Below are positions 1 through 12,302 of a stretch of 64,000 nucleotides of DNA, piece after piece (the stretch's first letter is position 1; each line of letters begins with the position of its first letter). Under the pieces are notes generated by a model that made no database searches, was not told the origin of the DNA, and saw only the letters and a list, made by a program, of their open reading frames with translations. The translations under genes were made by a program, and so were the position numbers. The stretch lies in assembly GCF_019175385.1 (NCBI RefSeq), contig NC_083347.1, forward strand, positions 122,644,124 through 122,708,123. Direction: 5' to 3'. This stretch comes from Lycium barbarum (taxonomy: Eukaryota; Streptophyta; Magnoliopsida; Solanales; Solanaceae).

Positions 1-270
1 ATTCGACTCTTGCAAAAGTTTGATCTGTATGTACCCCACAACTAGAAGAGGCATTATCGCGAGTGTTATAAGTGCAAGAATCCAATTCGCTATAATAGCT
101 ATCACTATTCCAGTTACAACAGTGGAAACATTTTGAACTATCGTTGCTAATGCGTCTCCCACCATATTCCGGATAGTCGAAGCATCACTAGATAGTCTTG
201 CACCTATAGCACCACAACATTTAATAAAATTCCAAGTCAAGAAAATTTGTCAAGTGTAGAAAACAATAAG

Positions 271-544
271 TAGGCGTTTGGACATGAACTGAGTAATATT
301 TGAAAAAAGAAGTATTTGAAGTTGAAGTTGGAAAACGGTATTTTGAAATTGAAGTTGTGTTTGGACATGCTTTCAACTTGAAAAAGGAAAGTTGAAATAT
401 TGTGAGTGGGAAAGAAAAATTCACTTAAAAACAGTTTAAACCAGTCTCGTCTTCAAAAACTAACCAAAAAATCATTCTATTGTGTAACCAAAAATTATTT
501 TGAAAAGAAAAAAAGGAAAAAAAATCATGTCCAAACAGGCCCTA
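271..544. mobile_element. MITE in ABCB intron 8
   Basis: Terminal inverted repeats TAGGCGTTTGGACATGA (left) and TAGGGCCTGTTTGGACATGA (reverse complement of the right end) enclose an AT-rich body with no coding capacity. It fills most of the 356-bp intron just upstream of the damaged acceptor. hAT-like by terminus style, but no clean target duplication was found. Confidence 0.6.
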
Positions 545-1612
545 AGATTTCACATACTAGCAAAATTTACCTTGAGTTTGCAGGGTCGTCGAACCAACTA
601 ATCTCTTGGTACACCAACTTGGCAAACGTCATGGAACGTATTCGTTGGATCAATTTTGCACCAGCAACACCAAATGCATAACTTTGCAAAGGCGAAACAA
701 TCATGACAACAATTCCGATAACCACAAACATCAGAGACCAAAATCGAGAATCCTTTCGAAGCTCGTGATGTGATTCATAAAAGATTTTAATAATCGTCGA
801 TACCAGAAGACCGAATACAGGGAAAATCATACCATTTATGGCAGCAGCTACGGTTCCCACTACTATTATGGGAATCTCGGGCTTATTTAGATATGCAAGT
901 GACATTAGCTTTCGAGCAGAAACGTTTTTCTTACTATCTACAACATACTCACTGTTTTCAGCATTATCATCCCTTCTGATACTTCCATGGAAATCAATGA
1001 CTCCAGTAACTCCCAAGTCATACGCTAAGGAAAATCTACTGCTCGATCCTTTGCTCGCAAACTTCCTACTACCTGAAATAGAGAATCTCCGACTCCTACC
1101 AGAAATGTTCTTCGAGTAACTCAGACGTTTTTGTGGATTCGAGTCCTCAATTTCTTTTCCTTTGGTGTTCTCGATGGGTTTGTTCTTTTGCTGCATTTGA
1201 ACAAGTTGAGAATATGCTCCGTCAGGATCTTTGATCAACTCATCATGTGTTCCTGTAAGTAATATCAAAGGGTAATATATCAAGATGTGAAGAAGTAATC
1301 TAGAAATTAGTATGAGCACAATGAAACAGGAAAACTCTACATCGCAATTTCCAAAACTACATAAGACCCAATGTGGTCCGGTCCTTCTACATAAGACCCA
1401 ATGTGTCCGGTCCTTCCCAAGCCTGCGCATAGTGGGAGCACTTAATGCACTAGGCTACTCTTTTTTTTGTTTTTTTTTTTACTCATTATCAAGATTAAGC
1501 AAAGATGTAACAATTACGACATGGATCACTTATTATCATAATAATATTTCAAAAAATTTACTACATGGATCACTTCTATTTGGAGAATAGAGTAGTGATA
1601 AAACATCACAAA

Positions 1613-2990
1613 TAGGGGCGGAGCCAGCTTTTTAGCTGCGGGTTCGGCAGAACCCAATAACTTTGGTTCAATCTTCTTATTGAGTTAAGAAATTCATTTG
1701 ATATGTATAAATAAGTAATTTTTACTTGGCATAGCTTACTATGTTACATATTTATGTAACATAACTATACTTTTTAATAATTAAGTTTAGTAGCTATAAT
1801 ATTATATTTTTGCAACTTATAGCTACCCACTTTTCTACCAATTAACTTATCACTCCCCACACCCCTATTTTTTAGCTGCACACTTTCTCTCTCCCCCCTT
1901 TTCCTAAATATACACGTTTCTAACTTCCCATCTCTCCTAATTTCGTGTTTTTCAAATCAGTTTCTGATTTCTTTCACTTCCTTTTTTTACTCTACATTAA
2001 CTGTTCATTAATTTCAACCTTTTACCCCCAAAATTCAACTCTATTTCCTAAAATATGTAAGATTCTCTGTTATTTTTACGTTTTAAACGACGAATATATA
2101 TTTGAATTCATCTGTTGAAATATCGAATTCAAGTTGAGTTCATAATTGAGGTAACAACGTTTTCACTGCAACTTTTTTTTTTTCTGAAATTTTGAAAAAT
2201 ATAGTCAAAATATATGAAAAATATATCTGAAATATAGTCAACAGAAATCAGAATAAGTAATATTGAACATATTAATCAAAATATAATTAAAAAATATGGC
2301 CAAAATATAGTCATAATTGAGGTAACAACGTTTTCACTGCAACTTTTTTTTTTTCTGAATTTTTTCTAAATATAGTCAAAATATATGAAAAATGTATCTT
2401 AAATATAGTCAACAGAAACCAGAATAAGTAATATTGAACATAATAATCAAAATAAAATTAAAAATATAGCCAAAATATATATATGAAAAACAACTAAAAA
2501 GTTCAGAAAAATATAAAAAATAAAAAAGTTGCAATTACATGGTGAAACGTGTAATTCAGTTGATGAACAAATCAAGCTTTGCATGATTTATGGAACATTA
2601 AAAAGAGATTTGTTTTAGTTATATTTTGGGAAAAAATATGAAGAGAGTTTTTGAATTCAAATTTTATGTGAATGATTAGATGTTGAATGAGATATGTGAT
2701 TAGATATGGAAGAGAATAAGATTTGCGTGATTTATGGAACATTAAAAACAGATTTCTGTTTAGTTTGAAAAAGATTTCTTTTCCTTAAATAGAGGCATTA
2801 TATGCTCAACAGTTCCGTGTATTTAGTCTATATTTTGGCTATATTTATGCGACGCGTCCAGGACCTAAATATAGGAAAAACCAACTACGAATTGTAAATA
2901 ATGAACTTGTAGTTATAGCTTGTTAGAAGCAGCTAAAAGGTAGCTATTTGTGAAAATTTTACTATAAATAATACATCAAGAACCAATAAA
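1613..2990. repeat. AT-rich transposon-derived block in ABCB intron 7
   Basis: It starts with GGGGCGGAGCCAGC and a stretch related to the complete MITE at 23353-23529 (GGGTTCGGC..AACCCAATAACTTT), but the matching right terminus is missing. The rest is AT-rich with no usable ORF. It enlarges the intron to about 2.1 kb. Confidence 0.45.
2141..2482. repeat. Two-copy tandem duplication, about 171 bp
   Basis: Both copies begin CATAATTGAGGTAACAACG (2141 and 2312) and share the T-run, the string ATATAGTCAACAGAAA and the AGAATAAGTAATATTGAACAT stretch, with small differences. It lies inside the AT-rich block of intron 7. Confidence 0.75.
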
Positions 2991-4292
2991 CAAAAATAAT
3001 TATAATTCAAAATCCATAAACTAAAAATTCTGGTTCTGTGTCTGATCGCAGAAAAGAATAAGAAACTTCTCCTTTAAGAAAAGAGAGTATCATAGATGGA
3101 AAAGAACGAAAATACTATCAAACATTTATATTTAACCTTTGAATTGCTCATATATATCATAAGTATTTATTTTATACAGGAAACTATTCCTAGGAGAAGT
3201 TCGAAACCGTCCCATACAGATATAACACATGTCATTCTCAAAGCAAAATGAGAGCATTTAAAGTAGTATATAGGCGCTAGCGACCTCTAATTAGGTCTTA
3301 TATTCATTAGGCCGACAATAATTTAGAACGAAGGGAGTAGTATTAAATGTATTACCTTGTTCAACCAATTTCCCGACATGCACTACTGCGATGATATCAG
3401 CATTTCTAATGGTCGTCAAGCGATGGGCAACAACCACAGTCGTCCTATGTACCATAATATTACTTAGAGCATCTTGTACAATGCGTTCCGATTCCACATC
3501 CAAAGCACTAGTCGCTTCGTCTAGTAGAAGAATTCTTGGATCTTTCAAAATGGCCCTCGCGATGGCGATTCTTTGCTTTTGTCCACCAGATATCTGAGAA
3601 CCATGCCCACCGACCACTGTGTCCAGCCCCTACAAATATGTATGCACAATGCTAATTTAAAACCTAAGAAATAAAAAAAGGTGTTCGCGTGTGTGTAGTT
3701 CTTAAAAAATGTTGCTTCAACCTTCGGAAGCTTGTCAATAAATTTAGCTGCATTAGCGAGCTTGATCGCCGTTCTGATCTCGTCCTCACTGGCATTTTCT
3801 TTCCCATACATTATATTTTCCCTAATAGTAGTTTGGAATAAGACGGGCTCTTGACTTACTAGCCCCATTTGCTGCCTCAACCACTTGAGTTGAAATTTCT
3901 TAATATCAACTCCGTCTACAAGTACTTCACCAGCATCGGGGTCATAGAATCTCTCTAGCAGACTAATAACCGTTGATTTTCCGCTTCCACTTTGCCCAAC
4001 TAAGGCTGCTGTTTTACCACTAGGAATATATAACGAGAATCCAGAAAATATTTGCACGTCGGGTCTTGCTAGATACTTGAAGCACACATCTTTCAGCTCA
4101 ATTTCCCCTTTAATATCTTCCATTAGAATCCCACTAGGATCATATGAATCTATTTTCAGTGTACGTTTAATAGTCTCGAATATCTTGTATGCTGCAGCCT
4201 GGCCCGCTGAAAATGTGGGCAAACTCGGAGCTGCTTGACCTAGTGAACTGAAACATAGAAAGGTTCATTGTAATTCAATGACTAAATATAAG

Positions 4293-4490
4293 TACTCCCT
4301 CTGTTTCAATTTGTCTTAGTTTGACTAGGCAGTAGGCACGGAGTTCAAGAAAACAAGGAATACTTTTGAATCTTGTGATCTTAAACAAACCATATAAAAT
4401 GATGGAATTACAGAGTTACCAGACATAGAAAGATGCATTCTTTCTCAAACAGACTAAAAAGTACGACACTTAATTGAAATGGAGGGAGTA
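4293..4490. mobile_element. MITE with TACTCCCTC termini (intron 5)
   Basis: Termini TACTCCCTCTGTTTCAATTT and, at the right end, the inverse AAATGGAGGGAGTA. This is the common plant 'tactccctccgt' Stowaway/Tc1-mariner-like MITE, about 198 bp, non-coding, in the intron between ABCB exons 5 and 6. Confidence 0.7.
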
Positions 4491-4834
4491 TATCACATGG
4501 ACAAAATCAAATGGATTATATAAAGCTAATTAATTTACTCTTACCCTCCACCTAGCATAACAGCGAAAATTACACTTATAATGTCGCCACCTTTGTAATC
4601 TTTATCTATGATCAATTTAGCTCCATACCATATGCAAAGTCCATAACTAAAGAAGATAAGCATTAGTATCGTGCCAAGTCTGAGTCCTGAAGCCAACGCT
4701 TGTTTGACAGTAGCGCTAGCGCTTTGAGCATTTTCCAGCTTATTATTATATTCTTCTATTGCCAAATTCTCTCCTGTGAAAGAAGCAACCTAAGGAAAGG
4801 AGGAATAAAGTTAAACAAAATGGAAAAGTCATAA

Positions 4835-4957
4835 GCTACATTGCTCGGACAGTAAAAAAATATCGACGGGTGTGTATCATATCCTCCAAAAGTAGTGCAT
4901 TTTTTAGGATCCAACACAGGTGCAACGGCATTTTGGAAAGTCAGAGCAACGCAGACC
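4835..4957. mobile_element. Diverged MITE of the CTATGTTGCTCGG family (intron 4)
   Basis: Begins near ACATTGCTCGGAC and ends GTCAGAGCAACGCAG, with the internal AGGATCCAACACAGGTG motif shared with the better copy at 6851-6983. Its termini have decayed. Confidence 0.55.
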
Positions 4958-5662
4958 ATAAGCACGTAATTCAAAAGATTTAAAGTTATTTTTTTGGGTC
5001 TTATATAGCGTGAACAAAGATAAGAACTCTGTAATTGGGAGATAAGAAGTGCAATTCACCAGAATATATTTTGCAGAAAATTTACTGAAAAAATTTGAAG
5101 TTTACCGTTCGAATTCCTCCCACTGTTTGTTCAACTACTTTTCCTGCCTCTGCATAAGTAACTTGTCCGCTCCCCGACATTTTGGCCAAAATCAAGGATA
5201 CACATACAAAGCTAATGGCAGTTGCGGGAATGGATGTGAGTAAAACCAGTGTTGAGGAGCCATCCTTTGATAAATGCGACTACAAATCCTCCAATGAAAG
5301 TTGCGATGTTCATAATGAAATTCCCAACCTAAACACATTCAAGTTGTAAGAACCTTGTTTCAAATACAAAAATGCAAGAGTAACTCCACACGTATGACCA
5401 TGGCGTGTGGTTAGTCTCAAATCTAGTCTAGACAAAGGAGGAGGGTGGCGGTACTAGTCAATTATGGAGCAAATGGATGTAGAGGATTCATATAAACTAA
5501 CTTCAAGTAGCTTAGAATTAAGGCGTCTTTTTTGGTATGCATTTAAACTACGAGAGTAAGATTATTAAGCTTACGTACTTATAGATCAATAACTCAATAA
5601 ATTAATTCATATAATATGTAGTTACTCAAAGGTGGTCCACCCCTTCTGTCTCTCCTCCTAAT

Positions 5663-5940
5663 CAGAGGCGAATCCAGGATTTTAAGGTGATAGGTTCACC
5701 ATTGCTGTTAAGATTTTTTTTTTTTTTTAAAGACGCAAAAGTGCATTTAGTTGGGTTTAATCCCAGGACCTTAAGGGATTAAACCCAACACTTAACCAGT
5801 GCTCCACTCAATCTTGTTTGACCATGTGTTCCTTCAGTTAATATTAGATATATTTTAAGAATTATATACATAATATACCGAGTTTAGTCGGGTGATCATG
5901 TGTTCACGTGACCCATTTTTCCTACCTAAATTTGCCCCTG
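5663..5940. mobile_element. hAT-type MITE, 278 bp (intron 3)
   Basis: Ends are CAGAGGCGAATCCAGG and, in reverse complement, CAGGGGCAAATTTAGG. Flanking 8-bp repeats are CTCCTAAT (5655-5662) and CTCTTAAT (5941-5948), 7 of 8 matching, the target-site length of hAT transposons. Non-coding. Confidence 0.78.
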
Positions 5941-5964
5941 CTCTTAATCCTCATGACTATATAG

Positions 5965-6223
5965 TACTCCATTTGTTTTAAAGAGAATGACAGAGTTCGG
6001 AGTATGAAGGTCATCCCAATTAACTTTAATTGTGATTTCCGACATTAATTCCTTAAATTTGTTTTGGAACAAAATTTACATATTTAGGAACCACATAGAA
6101 GTATGACTTAAACAACAATTTTATACTTGAATACATATTTAAAATGCTTGAACATTTATGGTAAAAAGCGTTTTAACTCCTCAAATCAATGATAGTGTCA
6201 TATAAAACGGGACAGAGGGAGTA
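5965..6223. mobile_element. MITE with TACTCC termini (intron 3)
   Basis: Begins TACTCCATTTGTTTTAAAG and ends CGGGACAGAGGGAGTA, an imperfect inverted pair of the 'tactccctccgt' MITE group. It lies 24 bp from the neighbouring hAT MITE. Confidence 0.6.
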
Positions 6224-6287
6224 AGAGACGATAGTAAAAATTTAGTCAGCACAACTAAAATCATAGTTACTCGGAGTTAGAACTAAC

Positions 6288-6463
6288 CTTGTCACCCATG
6301 GCTTCTTGAACTAGGATAGTGTCTCCCGACATTCTTTCAATAAATTCCCCCGTTGCTCCTTGAGTATCGAAGAATGCAATATCCTGTCTTAAGATTGTTT
6401 TCAAGTATAAGCATTTTATTCGAGTCGCTTGTCGTTCTCCGGTGACCATCCAACATGCTACCT
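6288..6463 (-). other. ABCB exon 3, reference exon for the gene model
   Basis: Encodes [35 protein letters not shown], the most conserved TMD1/intracellular-loop stretch of plant ABCB proteins. Acceptor TTTCAG and donor GTTAGT are canonical, and its phase joins exon 2 (..GIASLF plus a C) and exon 4 (VGNFIMN). Listed separately because it anchors the reading of the interrupted gene. Confidence 0.85.
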
Positions 6464-6578
6464 CTGAAATGGTTAAATAAGACTTAGAAGAGTTAAAACA
6501 TTAAACATGTCATGTCCATCAACCAAATTAGTGCTAGATCTTTTTCTTCCAATGCTTATTTACTCATTGACTTCAACT

Positions 6579-6751
6579 CAGGGGCGGATGCAGAGCACTG
6601 ATATCTGAACCCAGTACTTTCAATGCGGAGCATAAATTTATGTTTAGAAATAAATAAAAAATTGCACCCCATAACTTTAAAATGCAATAGATTCAATGCT
6701 AAAAACTTTAAAGTTTGAGCTCGTCAAGCTTAAATTCTGGATCCGACTCTG
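6579..6751. mobile_element. hAT-type MITE, 173 bp (intron 2)
   Basis: Starts CAGGGGCGGATGCAGAGC and ends with the inverse of CAGAGTCGGATCCAG. Flanked by CTTCAACT (6571-6578) and CTTCAAGT (6752-6759), an 8-bp target duplication with one mismatch. Confidence 0.75.
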
Positions 6752-6850
6752 CTTCAAGTCTATACATTTTTCCCTCCATCTGATCAACATAATAAGCAAA
6801 AACATGTCTGGTTCAAATAATAGGTAACAAATCTTAAATAGTCCTTAAAG

Positions 6851-6983
6851 CTATGTTGCTCGGGTCTTGTTCGGATTCTTGAAAAATGTCGTCGAGTATG
6901 AGTTGGATCCTCCAAAAGTTATGCATTTTCGGAGGATCCAACACGGGTGTGGCGGGATTTTCTGGAGGATCCGAGCAACATAG
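6851..6983. mobile_element. MITE with perfect 13-bp CTATGTTGCTCGG termini (intron 2)
   Basis: CTATGTTGCTCGG at the left and CCGAGCAACATAG at the right are exact inverses. The flanks CCTTAAAG (6843-6850) and TCTTAAAG (6984-6991) form an 8-bp duplication with one mismatch, suggesting hAT-type mobilisation. Internal GGATCC-containing inverted arms give a hairpin. Related copies occur at 4835, 22448 and 56447. Confidence 0.8.
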
Positions 6984-7117
6984 TCTTAAAGTAATGGGGT
7001 AGCTTTTATTTGATCCTTAATATATAGCCTTGAACCCAAATAGTCCTTTCATGTTTGTAAATCTTGAACACAAGTGGAAACTGCAAAACCACATGCATTT
7101 TGTTCTAAAAAATAGCC

Positions 7118-9959
7118 TGTCACGACCCAACCGCATGGGCCGCGACTAGTGTCCGTGCTGGACACCCGTACGTACCCAATAACCCAAACTAGCATATAAA
7201 CAGAATATACAGATATAAACGTCGAAAGGCATTACTAATTATCGCAGATAAACAGATATAGCGCGTGGAAGCCGATAAGGCTATCATAAGACATAGCAAC
7301 CCAAAACATATACACAACCCACATGTATGTCTACAGACCTCTACGAATAACAACAGAAACATAAGACGGGACAGGGCCCCGTCATACCCCTGAATAACAT
7401 ATACATATGTACAACAGAAAAGTATGTACCAAAATGTAAGCTCCGGACAAAGGAGCACTCCAAGATAGTAGAATAAGATCCTAAGCGGGCGGATCAGCAA
7501 ATCGAGCGTCTGTACCTGCGCGGCATGAAACGCAGCCCCCGAAGAAAGGGGGTCAGTACGGAAAATGTACTGAATATGTAAAGCATGGAATATGGTAAAT
7601 AAAGTCGTAACCGGAACAGAAAGTACAGAAAATAAGTGTAACGTCCAGAATATCAGAATGCATATTTACAAAACGTAACCAATGCATGCAAAACATATGC
7701 CATATCCGGCCCCGTTAGGGGACTCGGTGAACAGAACGCGGTCGCCACCCCGACACTGGCGCCACAACACATCATACTCCAGAGTAGGAAATAGCTCCGT
7801 AACATATCATATCATATCATATCAGATGGCCATATCATATCGTATCATATCATATCAGAATATGTGTACATGGCACAGCATACTCCACAACCCATGTACA
7901 TGTATACCTGCCCCCTCACATCGAGGCACGACGAACAATGCAGTGGAATACGCTTGATAACATATCCTGGCCCGGGCTCAGTGAAGGAAACATTGAGACA
8001 TCCACGAGTGGAGTAGTGAGAAACTAAATGCAATATAAAACATAAACCATTTACCAAGACTCGACAGAACCTCTCAAATGAACAGTCGGACAAACGGGAC
8101 TAAGCAATAATCATAGTGCATATTTTCCGGAAGTCATATTGGTTTGAATCAAGATAATCCTTCTAGGACCATTTTACGCTTCAGAACATATTATGGAACT
8201 CAATAGAATAATTAAGATGACTATCGTTTAACAATTAGAAGAAAACCAAGAGTTTCCTTTGAACTTCGCTAAAAAATAAGTCACATAGAGCAACGAAGAA
8301 AAGTTCGGAAATAGTGGGCCCACCTCGGGTCAATTGAGGTGGTGAGTTCAAATTACGTACATTAAGCTTATAGAGTCACCTATGAAGGTCTTAGGGCAAA
8401 TCTATAACCTTTTAGGCAAATTGTAGAAGCTTACACGATTCTTTCAACAAAACATGAAATGTAGGATTCAATTCTATTGAGTGAAAAAGGGACGTTTTCA
8501 AACTTGGATTTCTAGGAATAGAGTCGTCCCCGAGGCTCGTGTCCAAACCTATTATGTCTAAGACATGCCAAAGGAAGGAAAGGTAAAGCTTTACATACCT
8601 TAGTTGCGCTTTACGCTTCTCTAAACTCAAATCCCGTTTCCTCCAAAATCTACAATTGGTCACATTTACCAAATATTAATTATTAGGCTCTAGGAATTCA
8701 ATCTTAGCCCATACTTGTCTACAGAAATTTGGGCAGCATCTCCCCTATACATACAACATCCCTGAGATTTAACTCGGCCCAAATGTCAACAACCATACCA
8801 ACAACAACATCAACAACACCAACAATCAAAGTAAAACACATGTTAACATAAATAGTCTTCTTTCCTATATAATGCGACAACTTCCGATCTAACTTCGCAT
8901 TTCCAACCAATATCAATGTTTTCATATTCATTTACTAATCAAGATCATTCCAATTCAATTCGGGAGCATTTCATATCATTCTACAAAATATTTACAAAAT
9001 ATACCAAAATTTCCACCAAAACCATAATTCATCCGAAACCTCTAATTTTCGACATAGATATTCATAACACATTTTCGTCTCCTCATTTCATTAACAATAA
9101 TCATAATTTATACCTTAACAATTTATTTTCATAATTATATAAATTCCCCATAAATCCACAAATCTTCCTACAACACTTAAAACTACTTTTCTTACAAATT
9201 TTTGGCTAACATTTCTCTACTTACTCCAAAAAGCCACTACAACACAATTAACATAACAAATAAAATTTTAATCATCCCCCTCCATCACACCATTTTCGGC
9301 CATACACACCCACATACCTATAACACACAATTTTTATACTTTACATTCGTTTCCATATTCTACAACACATATATATTTCTTCCAAGATAAAAGGAGTAAA
9401 ATCTTACCTTTTTCTTCTTAGCTTCTTCACTTGTCCAAAGTGTTAAATCGACGAAACAAACGGCCTATCTTTCGAAACAACTACACCACGTTGTAGAGGG
9501 TCCTTGAATTAGTAGGAATATCACAAGAAAATAATTTTAGGAGCAAGATTTCAAAGAGCTAAAATTCCATGGTCATGGCCGAAAGTTGGGGTGGTCTTTT
9601 CCTTCTTCAAGTTTCTTGATTTTTCTACAAGTTAAAGATGACTTAGTCATCTTTTAATACTGCAAATTAGACCCCCACATGGGCTTGGGCCATCATACTA
9701 TGGCCGGCCACCCCCAACAATTTGGGCCTTGTTTTTTTTTTTTGGCTCTTTCTAGCCCAATTAATTATGGGTCCTATTTTGTAATTCCCGAAACTAATTT
9801 CCGAATTTCCCAATTTTGCCCCTAGCCTTCCTCGATATTTCCACATTAATATTTCATGATCAACACACATATTTTAATTAAAATCAACACATGACCTTGT
9901 TTCTTACAAGTCAAAATTATTTCGAATTTTCCGAATATGCAAAAATACGGGGTATAACA
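7118..9959 (-). mobile_element. Solo LTR (Ty3-gypsy-type), 2,842 bp, in ABCB intron 2
   Basis: Read on the minus strand it begins TGTTATACCCCGTATTTTTG and ends GGTTGGGTCGTGACA, the TG..CA ends typical of solanaceous gypsy LTRs. It is flanked by a perfect 5-bp target duplication TAGCC (7113-7117 and 9960-9964). No internal domain, primer site or second LTR is present, so unequal homologous recombination between two LTRs is the simplest origin. No supported gene lies within. It enlarges ABCB intron 2 to 5.1 kb. Confidence 0.8.
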
Positions 9960-10236
9960 TAGCCTCTCTTTTTCTTTATGGTAGTATAATACAAAAATTT
10001 ACACTCCTTAACATATGGTTTCACCATATATTCAATATGATAACTAGAAGCCCAACAAATTTTACCCATAAATTGGAAAAAAAAACCTCACTGAGACTGT
10101 TTGAGGACTTTCAACAAACAGTTTGTGGGCATTATCTACTGTCACCAAAAGTGTCTTGCATTTCAAACATGTAATATATTAATGTCCAATGCCAAATATC
10201 AGGATCAAATTATACACATAACTATGCTTTAAAGAC

Positions 10237-10502
10237 TACTCTCTCCGTCCCAATTTGTTTCACACTTTTCGCTTTTCGAGAGTTAAACTTCTTAATTTTG
10301 ATCTGACCGTGTATTTAAATATAGAATCTTTAAATTTTTTGAAATAAAATTAAATATTTGAAAATTACATAAAAGGTATTATAAGTCACCATAATTAATA
10401 ATTTAAAATATTTAAAAGACAGGCATAAATAACGGTCAATGAATAACTTATTTGACTCTTGAAAAGTGAAAAGTGTCAAACAATTTAAAACGGAGGGAAT
10501 AC
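10237..10502. mobile_element. MITE with TACTCTCTCCGTCCC termini (intron 2)
   Basis: Left end TACTCTCTCCGTCCCAATTT and right end ACGGAGGGAATA are inverted. The body contains the usual CACTTTTCGCTTTTCGA..GAAAAGTGAAAAGTGT pairing. Non-coding. Confidence 0.65.
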
Positions 10503-11221
10503 TATTTAATTCTTTTACTCAAAAGATAGCATCAACATAGATATTATTAATTGAAAAAAAAGGATAGTGATAGCATCAAAATAGACAAAAAAAAAAGAAA
10601 GTTGATTGACATATTGATGAGGAACAGAAAAGAAAGTTCATGTAGCAATTATTTTAACACATTTTACAGCAAAGGGCTGATTTACACAAATATCCTTTTT
10701 TCATGTCAGCATTTAGATTTTGTCGCTATTTCAAAAAGTTGTGCAAATATAGTCTTGAGAAATTTCCCTCCGGACAACATTACATTCGGGTCAAATATTT
10801 GCTCATGTATTGCTCAACCTTACGGATAAAATATTAGGTTGTCGTGTAATATTTGTAATAATTTACAAAATTTTAAATAGTGATAAAACATTTTTTTCAC
10901 AAGTTTTTTAATTTACTCGGGGATCTTTAGACTATGATCCAAAAGGTCCACAAATTGCAAAAAATAAATAAATAGAGGATCATTTACTAAATAGCTGAAT
11001 AAATAAATTATTCTTTTGCATGCACTATTAATGCAATTTAACTCGACAGATTACTTATTTTAGTTTTTAGATTATCGATTAAAGTGAATTTAATTTCTCT
11101 CTATTCTTTCTCTTTTACCCCTCTGCCCTTTTAAATGGCATACGTTTGTTATTTGGAAAGTCAAATAATTTTTTCCGTATCAAATTTTCTAGCGTGTTGT
11201 GAAAATACTTATTTACAAAAC

Positions 11222-11470
11222 TTATATTCCATCTATCCCAATTTATATGATACATTTTTCTTTTTAGTCTATCTCAAAAGAATGATATATTTCTATATTT
11301 TGTAACAATTTAACTTGACTTCCCCTTTTACGTACCCTTAATGAAATGATATACAGCCACATAAATTTCTATGACTTGTTTTAGACCGCAAGTTTCAAAT
11401 TCAGTCTTTCTTTCTTAAACTCCACACTTAGTCAAACTATATCGCATAAATTGAGACGAAGGGGTAGTTT
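11222..11470. mobile_element. Diverged MITE of the TACTCCCTC type (intron 2)
   Basis: Left ATTCCATCTATCCCAATTTA and right TAAATTGAGACGAAGGGGTA are imperfect inverses. Placed by similarity to the neighbouring MITEs; boundaries are approximate. Confidence 0.5.
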
Positions 11471-12159
11471 ATAGCACTATTGTGTAGTTTGTGAATTTTT
11501 CTATAAAAAGGAAATCAATATCCAAATTAAAACTAAAATTAGATTTTATATATTACTCGAATAAAACTTACGGAATAGTGAAGCTATGCCTGAACCAATG
11601 GCCAAGTAGACGAACTTGAGAGATATCTGCATATATTACGTAGAGAAATTTAATTTACTATTCTCAAAAGTTAAGTTAAAGAAATAAAATAAATGATTTA
11701 CAATAATATAGAGAAAAAAGAAAATATTTAAACTGAATAGAGGATTTCATGTGATCCAACAATACTAGAATATTTTTACTCCTATTAGAATTTATATGAT
11801 CATCCAAAAATTCTCAAAAAAAAAGAAGAAGAAATGATTTTGTATTTCAATATAGGAAAAACTTATTCACGTTTTCAACATTTATATAAACCATATTAAT
11901 ATATTATGATGATTAATTGATTAAATAAGGTGATAGGAGTAGTATACATTAATTTACCAGTTAAGCAATAAGAGTACATATTAAAAAATAAAATATCATT
12001 CATTAATTTGATGTTTTATCCGCAGCTATAGATAAGTATTTTCCTGTCAACATGACCGCTTGGTTAAGTATTTTCGCTAACACCATCAAATAATGATAAT
12101 GAATGATCATCACAATGATAACAATAACAACAACACTGATACAACAACTATATGTATAT

Positions 12160-12302
12160 CACTACTAAAAAAAAAACGTAAATTTCCAGTTGATGTTTTT
12201 GTCCGAAATTCATCGATTTTCAATGGAGAATCCGTTGATAAACGTTACCGACAAGTAAATTTTCAACAGAAACTCCATCGAAAATTCACGGTTTTGTAGT
12301 AG
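12160..12302. mobile_element. Possible small CACTA-like element (intron 1)
   Basis: Starts CACTACTAAAAAAAAAACG and ends CGGTTTTGTAGTAG, resembling CACTA termini (CACTA..TAGTG), about 140 bp. No clear 3-bp target duplication could be fixed, so the assignment is tentative. Confidence 0.4.

Noticed and set aside
4756..4974. Frame extending ABCB exon 5 upstream
   Set aside because: It runs through a canonical acceptor into a decayed MITE; the conserved protein starts at VASFTGEN.
7189..8093. Several 80-100 codon frames in the 2.8-kb solo LTR
   Set aside because: No recognisable domain; LTRs carry chance frames, and none has a gene-like context.
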